Origin: Planctomycetaceae bacterium
GTDB lineage: Bacteria > Planctomycetota > Planctomycetia > Pirellulales > UBA1268
DNA: 11,867 nt
Assembly: GCA_947464585.1 (NCBI GenBank)
Contig: CANHYS010000023.1
Location: forward strand, 1-11,867
Direction: 5' to 3'
Both the position numbers and the translations under genes were made by a program. Positions 1 to 7,626 of this stretch are shown piece after piece (the stretch's first letter is position 1; each line of letters begins with the position of its first letter). The notes below the pieces were generated by a model. That model was not told the DNA's origin and made no database searches. It worked only from the letters and a program-made list of their open reading frames with translations.

Positions 1-2229
1 CGACCGAAGTCCCTTGATCTTGCATAGCGAGTCGGCGACCACGGCGACATCTTCGCGGATCGCCTTTGATGCGCCCCCCCACCCGAAGCCCTTTCCTTGG
101 CTTGCCTTGATTTTTTCTTTCAGCTTATTGAAGCCCGTGTAGAACTCACGCCAAGACTTCAGCAGCAATTCGTTTTCAGAAAACTGCGTCGTCAGCCCGG
201 CCCAAAAGTCCAAGGACTGCAATCCATCTGAACTGGTCACAGCAGGAGGCTCGTTCCGAAGCCCAGACTGCGGGCTCGTGCCACTAAAGTGTCGGCTGAG
301 CCGATCCTGCAATTCCGGCCTGACCGGCCTGTCAAGCAGATTAATCGCATTCGAATGCGCTGCGAGCAACCGCCAACGTGCCGCCGCAGGGACGCTATCG
401 TCGAGCACTTTCCCGAGCAGCTTTTCCAACAACCCCGCAACGATCGGCTTCGGCAGCCCACATGCGCCACTTGTTATGGCAGACAGGATTCTATCCGCAT
501 GAATCTCCGGACTGGAATGGAGAAGAATGTCAGGCAGCTGATTTTTATCGAGCCTCTCGATGATGGCGTGGAAAAACGGCGGCGTACCTTTGGTTCTTCC
601 TGCGTTCTCCCTCTCCTTCAGAAAGTCGCCGACACAGTCGGGAATCTTGTGGCCGCGATGTGCAACGTTGACGACTGCCTCAACGACGACCTGATCAGGC
701 GGCTGCCTGGCTGATTTGGAAGAAATAAACTCCTTCAACGCGGCCTCGGTGGTCGGCAGCATCCCCGCAAGCACTCGATACGATTCCGGATGGCGCTCGC
801 CCCACAGCCCATCCTCAGCGACGAGTTCGTCGCCAAGCCATTCGATCGCCCGCTGCAGCAGATCGGGCGGCCATTCGCCCTGCCGCTGACGTGCTCCAGC
901 CTCGAGCATGGCGACAAACCGTTTCCGGAGGAACTCGGCCTCCGCGCCAGCGGAGGGGGCTTTGGACGTTCGCGACACCTCGGCCCAAGGGCGAACCCCG
1001 TGGATGTACTCCGCGAGGTAACGATCGAGTTCGACGAGCTGATCGAGCATCGACACGTTGAGATTGGTAAGACCGTTCAGCGTTCGCAACAGTTCGTGCT
1101 CGTCTGCGTGATCCCGCGTCAACGCATGGCCATCGGTCGCGAGGCGCAGGATGTGCTGCGCATAGGAATCGCTCCGCGACAGTTCTCTTCCATCCTTCAA
1201 ACACTTGAACGGCTGCCGAAACGTGTTGCAGGCGAAGCCTCGCTGATAGACCTCCGTCGGCAGATCGTTGGTGGGATTATCGATGTCGAAAAAGGTCGTG
1301 GCGACGAGATTCGTCATCGGCCGTTCGGGAAACGGCTCGTAGGTCGAAAAGCTGATGCCCGCGGCCTGGTCGGAGTAGACAGTGAGACTCTCGGGTAGCA
1401 GCCGACACACACCATAAAAGAGCAATGCAGCCACCGACGGCTCGACTGCGACCACGACGTGGCCGCGCCCACGGTTCTTGAGCACGTCGATCGTGGCCTG
1501 CAAGAGGTTTGCTACGAGGCTTTGGCGGTCTTCGACGGGCATGTTCCGCCATCGGGGCGGAATGATGCGGCCGAGATCATCAAAGTCGCCGCCTGGGGCC
1601 GTATTGAGAAAGCTCCAAAACACGGCATCGCTGATGCATTCCGCACCTCCGCTTCTCACGTCGGCGAGCCCGCCCGACGGGGCGACGGGCACCCCTCGCC
1701 CCTCCGCAGTCTGCGCGGCCAGTCGCTCCTCAGAATCGCACCACCAGTCGCCCTGCGATTTTCCGTCGTGGTCCGCCGACCACAGCCTGAGGCATTCGGC
1801 CGGCGACCACCGGCCCTCCGTCGACTGCGACCGCTGCCCTGCCCTGCCGGCCGAGGGTCTTCCAAGCTCCCCAACCAAGATGTCGGCGAAGTAGGAACCC
1901 GGGCGACCTGCAGTGTCTCGGGAACGGTACGAGATCTGACCGACGATCTGGCAGTCCCCTAGATTCGGCAGAAACGTCAGCCGGCGGGGCGCTGTCGCCG
2001 CATCGAGGCTCTCCTTTTTTCCAGCCGGTGTATCACGAGGCAGTTCGTACGAGAGCAGCCGTTCGACGCCCCGGAACAGTTGCCGAAGACGGCCGCGGTC
2101 GGCGTCGCCGACCGAACTGGCCCGCACGCTGTAGCCAAGAACCTTGTCGGCGGTGTCCGCCGAATGCGTCTCGAGGGCGGAAGTTCCGAACGTGCAGTGC
2201 GTGCAGTAAAGCCGATCGGTCTTACTCAT
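1..2229 (-). CDS. GTPase-associated protein 1 (GAP1-N2 type), 3' end beyond window
   Basis: I translated the minus strand by hand from the ATG at 2229 and found no stop through 743 codons to base 1, so the gene is real and its C-terminus lies outside the window. The N-terminus has the layout I associate with GAP1-N2: a short strand with LYCTHCTFG (residues 7-15), then GYSVRAS (32-38), a helix, YELPRDTP (61-68), APRRLTFLP (80-88) and DTAGRPGSYFADIL (105-118). A middle GAP1-M-like part follows (about 140-345), with RGHVVVAVEP at 255-264. The rest is mostly helical and lacks recognisable catalytic motifs. Proteins of this family are encoded beside DO-type GTPases in predicted ternary conflict systems and are thought to couple the GTPase to effectors; the molecular activity is unknown. 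It is third in the minus-strand set, 74 bases after the kinase stop. There is no strong Shine-Dalgarno; an AGGGA lies about 12 bases upstream. Family assignment is from memory of conserved motifs. Existence is near certain, function is inferred. Confidence 0.88.
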   Translation of the reverse strand, partial: MSKTDRLYCTHCTFGTSALETHSADTADKVLGYSVRASSVGDADRGRLRQLFRGVERLLSYELPRDTPAGKKESLDAATAPRRLTFLPNLGDCQIVGQISYRSRDTAGRPGSYFADILVGELGRPSAGRAGQRSQSTEGRWSPAECLRLWSADHDGKSQGDWWCDSEERLAAQTAEGRGVPVAPSGGLADVRSGGAECISDAVFWSFLNTAPGGDFDDLGRIIPPRWRNMPVEDRQSLVANLLQATIDVLKNRGRGHVVVAVEPSVAALLFYGVCRLLPESLTVYSDQAAGISFSTYEPFPERPMTNLVATTFFDIDNPTNDLPTEVYQRGFACNTFRQPFKCLKDGRELSRSDSYAQHILRLATDGHALTRDHADEHELLRTLNGLTNLNVSMLDQLVELDRYLAEYIHGVRPWAEVSRTSKAPSAGAEAEFLRKRFVAMLEAGARQRQGEWPPDLLQRAIEWLGDELVAEDGLWGERHPESYRVLAGMLPTTEAALKEFISSKSARQPPDQVVVEAVVNVAHRGHKIPDCVGDFLKERENAGRTKGTPPFFHAIIERLDKNQLPDILLHSSPEIHADRILSAITSGACGLPKPIVAGLLEKLLGKVLDDSVPAAARWRLLAAHSNAINLLDRPVRPELQDRLSRHFSGTSPQSGLRNEPPAVTSSDGLQSLDFWAGLTTQFSENELLLKSWREFYTGFNKLKEKIKASQGKGFGWGGASKAIREDVAVVADSLCKIKGLRS

Positions 2230-2303
2230 ATCACTCACTCATCCCTGATTCCGCCAACGGTGTCTGGCGTAGAACTGTCGCTAACGTGCCATCAACCACT
2301 CGG

Positions 2304-5045
2304 TCAGACTTTGCCCAGCACTAACGGCTCGCTCCACAAGACCTCGTCGCCCAGGTCGATCCGGGCCCAGACGACGACATAGGCGCCCTTCCAGGCGGCT
2401 TCGGCGTGCACCATCTTTGATCCGCCCGCCTTCTCAAAATTTTCACGCGTCATCTGAAACTTGTGCCACGCCGCGATCCCTTCGGGCGATTCCCCGGCAG
2501 CAGGTCGATTGCGGCACAACAGCACTGCGCACTCGTCCGTGAACCGAGCCGCGGGCCACTGCCAGGAGAGCTTGCATCGGGTCGACTTTCGATCGGACCC
2601 GGGCTGACATTCGAGTGGCCGCTGGCCCCGCGGTAGTTGCAGGCCAAGCTTGTCGCAGGGAAGTACATCGGTCTTCAACCACTCCCGGTAACGGTCGCGG
2701 AAGGGCCGCAGCGTTGCCGCATGCTCCCGCACAACCCGTGCCGAAAACGTCTGCGTGAACGCCGCCCGGTCATCAGTCTTGAGGGACTCGATCATGCCGC
2801 GAACTGCGACAACGTCGGCCTCCGCTTTCTTGAGCACACGGGTGACGTGGGCCGCAAATGGATAGCCGACGAGGAATGGGTCGGCGGCGATATCGTGCGA
2901 CAGGAACGCGTCTTCCTTGGCGATCGCCTTTTCGAGCGATCCGAGCAACTCCCTCCGTCGCGATGCCGCGTCGAAGACCGGCTTCCACGGGGCCGCATCG
3001 CGGCAGTCCTTGAGTAGCTGTTCGTCCCACGCGGCAAGCATCTTGGCATCCCACTGCGTTGCCTGTGCCGGGGTGTAGTTCGTGGGAATCTTTGCCAGCG
3101 TGCCGAGCGCCACCTCTCGCTTCACGGCGGTGTCGATGCAACTGCGGACTGCGGGATCGACAAGCGAGCCGGCTTGCAACGATTCCAGGTCGCGAAACGC
3201 CTTCGCTATTTTCGCGTCGGAGTCTGCCTGCACGGCGCTGGCTAATGCCGTCGCCGCCTCGAGTCGCTTGCGGGCAGCCTCCACCCGCTGAGTGATGGCG
3301 GAGGCATAACCAGCCGGCAACGCCGCCGCCAGTCGGATCACCTGCTCTTCGCCCTGCTTCGTCACAGCGGCGTTAGCGGCAGCCACTGCGGCGGCCGCCG
3401 ATTGCAGCCGCTGCCCCGCCTCGACGAGCCTGCCTCGCTCCGCTTCGGCCTTCGGCCAGCCGGCAAACGCCGACTCATTCCACGCCGCCACCAACGCCCT
3501 GTCGGCCGCTTCGTCGATCGTTCGCGGAACCTTCTGAAATGCCCGCCACGCGCGTTCCCGAGAGACCAGAGCATCGACCGCATTCCGGTGCGGATCGCAC
3601 TCCGGATGGCCCCCGAGATCGACTAGTTGCTTCCAGTATCCAGCCAGAGTTGCTACGTCGGGCTCCGGAGTGCGAAGGCAGGCGAGCAACTGGTCGCATA
3701 AACCGTTCCGCTCTCTCCAGGAATTCACTTCGGCCTGATAGCCGACAACGCTTTTTCGCAGGCTGCCTGAGGGCCGCTGCAGCACCGCGAGCGAGGCGTC
3801 CCACTCCTTGACCAAGTCTCGCCACCGCCGGGCGGCCTTCGCGGCCTCGAGCCGAGCGATGGCCTGCACGACCACTGCCGCATCGGCTGCAACGGCCACC
3901 GCGGAACTGGCTTTGGGATAGCCCTGCAGCAATGGCGAGCCAGCCAGCGACGCCATCGCGGGCTCGTTTCCGGAGTCGACGGCAGCAGTGAGCTCCGTGA
4001 GCTTGGCAACCCGTTGCTGCGCGTCTTTGATCAGCGGCTGCAGGTCGGGCGGGGCGTCTGTCGGCTGCTTGTTGTTGCGTTTGAGGATGGCGATGACGCC
4101 ATCAAAATCCGGTGGCAGCGACCGGATCGACTCCCACGAAAACAGCATCTCGTCGATGAAGGGCACCTGATCGATCCGCACCCGCCACAGCTCGCTCAGC
4201 CTCGTGGCGAGCCGCTGCACGTCGCCATCAGGTGACCGCCGCAGTCGGCTGAAGAGCGCAGACCGGCTTGGCTCGTCGAAATCCTCCTTGCGAAAGAGGA
4301 TCTTGTCGTAGGAAGGAGCCACGACAAACTCCTGCCAGAGCCGCGGTTCGGCCGAGAGCGCCTTGAGCCCGACATAGATAAATGCCGAGGAGAAGTTGTC
4401 GAGCGACAGCGACAGCTGGGTGTTGCCATTGCGCTCCGGATGCTGATACGGCTCGACGCCGATCTCCTCGTTTCTTCGGCCGATGATCTTCGGCACGCAC
4501 ATGCCGTCGTAGTCGACGAGCTTGATCTCGGCGGTGTCGGTGACCATCACGTTGGCATGCTGCAGGTCGCCGTGGGCGATCTTTGCGCGGTGGAGGCCCT
4601 GCACTGTCTCCCGCCACTTATCCGAGATGGCCCCGATCGAGCGACCGTCATTTGCAGAAGCTGTCTTCTGCAGCCAGTCGAACAGCGTGTCGCCCTTGAC
4701 CCACTCCATCGTGATCAGCGGGTACCATTTTCCATCAGGGGCGCGCATGCCGTTGTCGGAGTAGTCGAACGGCACAAGAAATCCGAGCGACTGGCTGCTG
4801 AGGTGCTCGTAAATCGCACGATAGCGTTCCAGCCGCTCCGGCTGGTTGGACGCAAACACGCGGATCGCTTTGCTCTGCTGATTCGGAAAAATGGCCCGGT
4901 AGACGTCAGCAAATGCGCCCGCCCGCGCCCGCGGCATGCCGGCGGCGCCCCGCTCGATCTCGACCGTGTGCAGCTGCTTGTCGCGAAACGCGACCCGCGG
5001 GTTCTGCATCATCGCGTTGAATTCAGCTCGCGTCGGCCATGCCAT
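2304..5045 (-). CDS. Atypical protein kinase with long helical region and C-terminal beta domain
   Basis: With the chosen start the product has 913 residues. Residues 3-20 carry WPT and QNPRVAF, the N-terminal signature of a bacterial kinase family widespread in cyanobacteria and planctomycetes. The kinase core is visible: a glycine-loop-like GAFADVYR (43-50), AIRVF at beta-3 with Arg62 where Lys is usual, a hinge MEWVKG (113-118), HGDLQHAN (158-165, with Asp160 and Asn165) and DYDG (178-181) in place of DFG, followed by YQHPER (200-205). Residues about 325-805 are Ala/Glu/Arg-rich and probably helical or coiled coil. The last 90 residues (from 824) look like a beta-sandwich rich in Trp and Val and end in WSEPLVLGKV. 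No membrane segment is seen. A longer ATG start at 5117 would add 24 residues and overlap the GTPase gene by 32 bases. I prefer 5045 because the family signature begins there; neither start has a Shine-Dalgarno. It lies between the GTPase and GAP1 genes, so it probably acts in the same pathway. Kinase activity is unproven given the Arg62 change. Confidence 0.88.
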   Translation of the reverse strand: MAWPTRAEFNAMMQNPRVAFRDKQLHTVEIERGAAGMPRARAGAFADVYRAIFPNQQSKAIRVFASNQPERLERYRAIYEHLSSQSLGFLVPFDYSDNGMRAPDGKWYPLITMEWVKGDTLFDWLQKTASANDGRSIGAISDKWRETVQGLHRAKIAHGDLQHANVMVTDTAEIKLVDYDGMCVPKIIGRRNEEIGVEPYQHPERNGNTQLSLSLDNFSSAFIYVGLKALSAEPRLWQEFVVAPSYDKILFRKEDFDEPSRSALFSRLRRSPDGDVQRLATRLSELWRVRIDQVPFIDEMLFSWESIRSLPPDFDGVIAILKRNNKQPTDAPPDLQPLIKDAQQRVAKLTELTAAVDSGNEPAMASLAGSPLLQGYPKASSAVAVAADAAVVVQAIARLEAAKAARRWRDLVKEWDASLAVLQRPSGSLRKSVVGYQAEVNSWRERNGLCDQLLACLRTPEPDVATLAGYWKQLVDLGGHPECDPHRNAVDALVSRERAWRAFQKVPRTIDEAADRALVAAWNESAFAGWPKAEAERGRLVEAGQRLQSAAAAVAAANAAVTKQGEEQVIRLAAALPAGYASAITQRVEAARKRLEAATALASAVQADSDAKIAKAFRDLESLQAGSLVDPAVRSCIDTAVKREVALGTLAKIPTNYTPAQATQWDAKMLAAWDEQLLKDCRDAAPWKPVFDAASRRRELLGSLEKAIAKEDAFLSHDIAADPFLVGYPFAAHVTRVLKKAEADVVAVRGMIESLKTDDRAAFTQTFSARVVREHAATLRPFRDRYREWLKTDVLPCDKLGLQLPRGQRPLECQPGSDRKSTRCKLSWQWPAARFTDECAVLLCRNRPAAGESPEGIAAWHKFQMTRENFEKAGGSKMVHAEAAWKGAYVVVWARIDLGDEVLWSEPLVLGKV

Positions 5046-5085
5046 GGAAGTCGGCCCTACACCAGGGGCGTCGTTGGGGTTTTCG

Positions 5086-7266
5086 TCACTTTCCGGAGCC
5101 GAGCACCGGGTAGCCATTCATGTGGAGGAGCCACATCAGCGGATGCAGGATGCCCACCGGAGCAATCGTGCGTTTCGCGAGGTCCCTCTCCCCAGGCTCG
5201 TTTAAGCCCACCGGGGATAACGGAAAAAACATGTAGCGGCCACCGAAGAGATCGTCGATCTGCCGCTCGATCTCCCATCCTGGCCAAATGTCGTCCCGCA
5301 ACCTCCGCATCAACTCCGAACGCTTCTTGATTGATGCCTCATCCATGCCCCAGCCGATGTCCCGCAAATCATCGTAGAATTTGTCGACGATGTTGCCTCC
5401 ACGGGCATAGTCTTCGTCTGGCATGAGATCGATTTTGGGCACGCACAGGGCAACGGGACAGCGAATCTGTTGCCCCGCTTGAAGCCCTTTGACGGTCCGC
5501 ACGTCTTGTCGGAAGTTTGCCAGCGGCTGCGTTTGGACGTCGCTTGGCTCGGTGGGATCGAGAAAGAAGAAATAGCCGTCAGCCGTGAACGCCCTTTTTC
5601 GTTGGTGATCCTCCAGCGTCATACTCCGCAACACCTCGCCCGAATAGTCAAAAATATTGACAAGGATGTTGGATCGACCAAGACCGTCATGGTCACGGAA
5701 ATTGAATACCAGCGGCCGCGGCATCGAACTCGTTTGCGTAGCTCCAGGACGCGACTTACTCACAAGAATGTCGTCAACGATCCTTTCGAAATCGTCGGAA
5801 CTCGAGGAGCGAATTTTTGCGAACTCCACTTCCGTGGGAAAATTTCCCTTGTTGAGCTCCCGATAAACCATCGCAAGCCAATGCGTCTTGCCTGCCTGTG
5901 GGATCCCTAGTGTCGGAAAGCAGACCTTCGGCACAGGCCTGAACATGCTTGGAAAATCGAACCGGCACTCCTCGAACGGACTCTCCGAGATCACTGCTTC
6001 GCATCGCACCATGCCTTCGGCCAGTTGTTGCCCACCACCACCACCACCACCACCGCCATCGCCGTCGCCGGCTTCCTTGAGACTTCCCTCAGTCAGGCAG
6101 AGCGGGCAGGTATTCGCGAGCTTCCGTGCCCGACCCTTCACTCCCCGGGCAAACATCACGGCTCCGATCCCCACAAGCGATGTCAGCCCGACCCCAATAA
6201 AGCCGCAGAGCCGGTTTGCCTGCCGTCGCCACTTTTCCGTCGCATCGCGAGCCGTTGCGATCGCCGTCTCGTCGTTCTTGATGGCCGCGAGATCGGCGTC
6301 AAACCGGGCCTGACACTGCTCGAGCGACTGCAGCTGTGCCCGTCGCTTCGTGGCGGCCTCCCAATACGCCCACCAGCGATCGAAGAGCGGCGCAGCCGCT
6401 TTCGCAGACACAATGCGGCCAAATTCGGTCTCCAGCTTCTCGCGGAGCGATTCCAATTCCTTGCGCTGGGTGCTCTGCCGCGTCCGGAGTTCCGCCGTCT
6501 TTTCGGCGTCTGCTGACGAGCTTTCTGCGATCCGAGCAGCGGCTGTCGCCCCACCCGATCGGTCCAGCCAGTCAACCAGAATGCCGTCGCTGGCGAAGAA
6601 GAGCGACACCGTCAGAATAACCAGCATCGCAAGCAACCCAACGAGCACTTTTCCAAGCGCCAGCCCCTTGGCCCGGCCACCATTCAAATACCGGCGGACC
6701 TCGTGCCTCTGATCCACGACAAACATGGCGAGCAACGCAGCGACTGCCACGAGGCTGGCAAGCCAGAACCACCTGTGCTCTGTGCCCAAAGCGAGCGCTG
6801 TTTGCTGGGCTTTCCGCTCCTCCCGCTCGAACTGATCCCGGGCCGACGCCACCCGCTGCCGCTCAGCCGCAGCTTTCTTCCAGGCGGGGTCGAACTCGTT
6901 GGTGACAAACTTATCGTGCAGGGCGTTCTCGCCCTCCACCTTTGTGACAGCCGATTGGACCCGCTCATCGAGGATGCCTGCGAGGTCGCCCTGCTCCTGA
7001 TCGGCGAGCCTCTGAAAGTCCCTGAGCGGACCGAACCGAGCATCGAGCGCACGGTTCGCTGCCGCGATAATCACTCGGTCGCCCGAATCGAGATCAGCCT
7101 GCAGATCGATGACGGCCTTCGCTGCGGCTAATGGTTCGTCCACGGCCTCCGAGGGGGCTACGCCGCCGATCTTCTTGGAGCAGCCTGGATTGCCAGCGAG
7201 CGCGATGGCCGCGATGGCAAGGGCCACCCCAAAAAACCGTCCTAAGCCGGCATATACGAACGTCAT
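5086..7266 (-). CDS. Membrane-anchored GTPase (DO-GTPase-like) with two external coiled coils
   Basis: With the ATG at 7266 the protein has 726 residues. I see four hydrophobic segments, at about 7-25, 166-184, 205-224 and 354-373. Charged, coiled-coil-like stretches fill 45-160 and 245-345. Basic residues flank the loop after segment 2 (RRYLNGGRAKG) and follow segment 4 (ARGVKGRARK), so the positive-inside rule places both coiled coils outside and the C-terminus in the cytoplasm. A candidate zinc ribbon follows (CPLC at 387-390, Cys422, Cys434), interrupted by a run of nine glycines (404-412). The GTPase domain has a P-loop GIPQAGKTH (454-462), a switch-II-like DYSGE (540-544) and a G4-like PKID (610-613). 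These resemble the DO-GTPase2 family that accompanies GAP1, and a GAP1 gene is two genes downstream. Start choice: TTAGGA sits 8 bases before ATG 7266; an ATG at 7305 would add 13 residues. The sequence NPGC after segment 1 is a poor lipobox. Role in nucleotide switching is strongly suggested, its signal is unknown. Confidence 0.87.
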   Translation of the reverse strand: MTFVYAGLGRFFGVALAIAAIALAGNPGCSKKIGGVAPSEAVDEPLAAAKAVIDLQADLDSGDRVIIAAANRALDARFGPLRDFQRLADQEQGDLAGILDERVQSAVTKVEGENALHDKFVTNEFDPAWKKAAAERQRVASARDQFEREERKAQQTALALGTEHRWFWLASLVAVAALLAMFVVDQRHEVRRYLNGGRAKGLALGKVLVGLLAMLVILTVSLFFASDGILVDWLDRSGGATAAARIAESSSADAEKTAELRTRQSTQRKELESLREKLETEFGRIVSAKAAAPLFDRWWAYWEAATKRRAQLQSLEQCQARFDADLAAIKNDETAIATARDATEKWRRQANRLCGFIGVGLTSLVGIGAVMFARGVKGRARKLANTCPLCLTEGSLKEAGDGDGGGGGGGGGQQLAEGMVRCEAVISESPFEECRFDFPSMFRPVPKVCFPTLGIPQAGKTHWLAMVYRELNKGNFPTEVEFAKIRSSSSDDFERIVDDILVSKSRPGATQTSSMPRPLVFNFRDHDGLGRSNILVNIFDYSGEVLRSMTLEDHQRKRAFTADGYFFFLDPTEPSDVQTQPLANFRQDVRTVKGLQAGQQIRCPVALCVPKIDLMPDEDYARGGNIVDKFYDDLRDIGWGMDEASIKKRSELMRRLRDDIWPGWEIERQIDDLFGGRYMFFPLSPVGLNEPGERDLAKRTIAPVGILHPLMWLLHMNGYPVLGSGK
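6031..6057 (-). repeat. In-frame GGT microsatellite encoding a glycine run
   Basis: On the coding strand this reads GGC, seven consecutive GGT codons, then GGG, giving nine glycines inside the GTPase protein between two cysteine pairs. Neighbouring codons continue a Gly-Asp pattern. Because the unit is three bases, slippage would change linker length without breaking the frame. The repeat is short, so whether it actually varies is not known. Confidence 0.85.
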
Positions 7267-7274
7267 ACCCGCGT

Positions 7275-7280
7275 TCCTAA
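7275..7280 (-). promoter_or_regulatory. Ribosome binding site for the GTPase gene
   Basis: The minus strand reads TTAGGA, with the AGGA core 8 bases before the ATG at 7266. The alternative ATG at 7305 has only a weaker GGGA-like site upstream. This site is the reason for choosing 7266 as the start. Confidence 0.5.
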
Positions 7281-7352
7281 CCGTCACGATTCGTGCTGGA
7301 ACCATCGCTCAGATCCCACTCGAGTGACATTCCAACCGAAGCGATGCCCCCC

Positions 7353-7381
7353 AATATGACCCCCTCTCAGAGTGGAGTCAA
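7353..7381 (-). promoter_or_regulatory. Sigma-70-like promoter of the leftward operon
   Basis: On the minus strand the sequence reads TTGACT (7376-7381), a 17-base spacer, then CATATT (7353-7358). The -35 box matches the consensus TTGACA at five of six positions and the -10 box matches TATAAT at four of six, with optimal spacing. Transcription would begin near 7346, leaving a leader of about 80 bases before ATG 7266 or about 40 before ATG 7305. Planctomycete promoters are poorly characterised, so this is a sequence match and not a proven promoter. Confidence 0.5.
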
Positions 7382-7418
7382 CGCCCGGCGGTGCGGCCCG
7401 AAGGGAGCGGGGGTAGGC

Positions 7419-7436
7419 GAGAGCGAATTCGCTCTC
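7419..7436. promoter_or_regulatory. 18-base perfect palindrome, candidate operator
   Basis: GAGAGCGAATTCGCTCTC is a perfect palindrome with no loop, centred between 7427 and 7428. AGGC (7415-7418) and GCCT (7441-7444) can extend the pairing past a four-base bulge on the right side. It lies about 38 bases upstream of the leftward -35 box and upstream of the rightward candidate promoter, which suits a shared operator for a dimeric regulator. No T-run follows, so an intrinsic terminator is unlikely. No regulator gene lies in the window. Confidence 0.5.
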
Positions 7437-7490
7437 CCAAGCCTTCTATGGCACGGAATCATCGATGTGGACAGCTTCCTTGTGGCATTT

Positions 7491-7518
7491 TTGCATTCCT
7501 CCAAAAGCGGGGTATCCT
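7491..7518 (+). promoter_or_regulatory. Weak candidate promoter of the rightward genes
   Basis: TTGCAT (7491-7496), a 16-base spacer and TATCCT (7513-7518) give three and four matches to the sigma-70 consensus boxes. The start point would be near 7525, about 100 bases before the ATG at 7627. The match is weak and is listed only because it is the best I found for this strand. Confidence 0.25.
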
Positions 7519-7626
7519 CCTTAGGGGAGATCGTATCTCGCGGTTGATCGGCACGCGGTCGGACTGAGCCGTGTGCCGACGCCGGATATCCGCAACACCA
7601 CCCCTTGCTCCTAACGAAGTCGTTCC

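Larger units (their letters stand above)
7267..7626. other. Divergent intergenic control region
   Basis: This 360-base region separates the leftward GTPase-kinase-GAP1 set from the rightward exported/FHA set. I see no convincing gene in it. It holds a good leftward sigma-70-like promoter, an 18-base perfect palindrome with an interrupted outer stem, a smaller inverted repeat GAGAT-CGT-ATCTC at about 7527-7539, and a weak rightward promoter candidate. One longer minus-strand frame (7459-8262) crosses it but runs antisense to the exported protein and is treated as a shadow. Confidence 0.75.

Noticed and set aside
790..1398. 202-codon plus-strand open frame, with other short frames in 237-2382
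   Set aside because: All lie within the continuous minus-strand GAP1 frame, which has conserved motifs and no stop over 743 codons.
5046..5117. Upstream ATG of the kinase gene at 5117
   Set aside because: It adds 24 residues with no family similarity and overlaps the GTPase gene. It was not excluded outright, but the conserved WPT signature begins at the second ATG.
4440..5330. 296-codon plus-strand open frame
   Set aside because: It lies antisense to the kinase and GTPase genes, which carry clear family motifs. High GC content removes stops on the opposite strand and explains its length.
7141..7200. Lipoprotein signal in the GTPase N-terminus (NPGC)
   Set aside because: Asn and Pro at -3 and -2 do not fit a lipobox, and the segment is explained as a membrane helix of a four-pass protein.
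7483..7495. Sigma-54-like TGGCA and TTGCA elements
   Set aside because: The GG-to-GC distance is 9 bases where sigma-54 promoters need 12, so the spacing is wrong.
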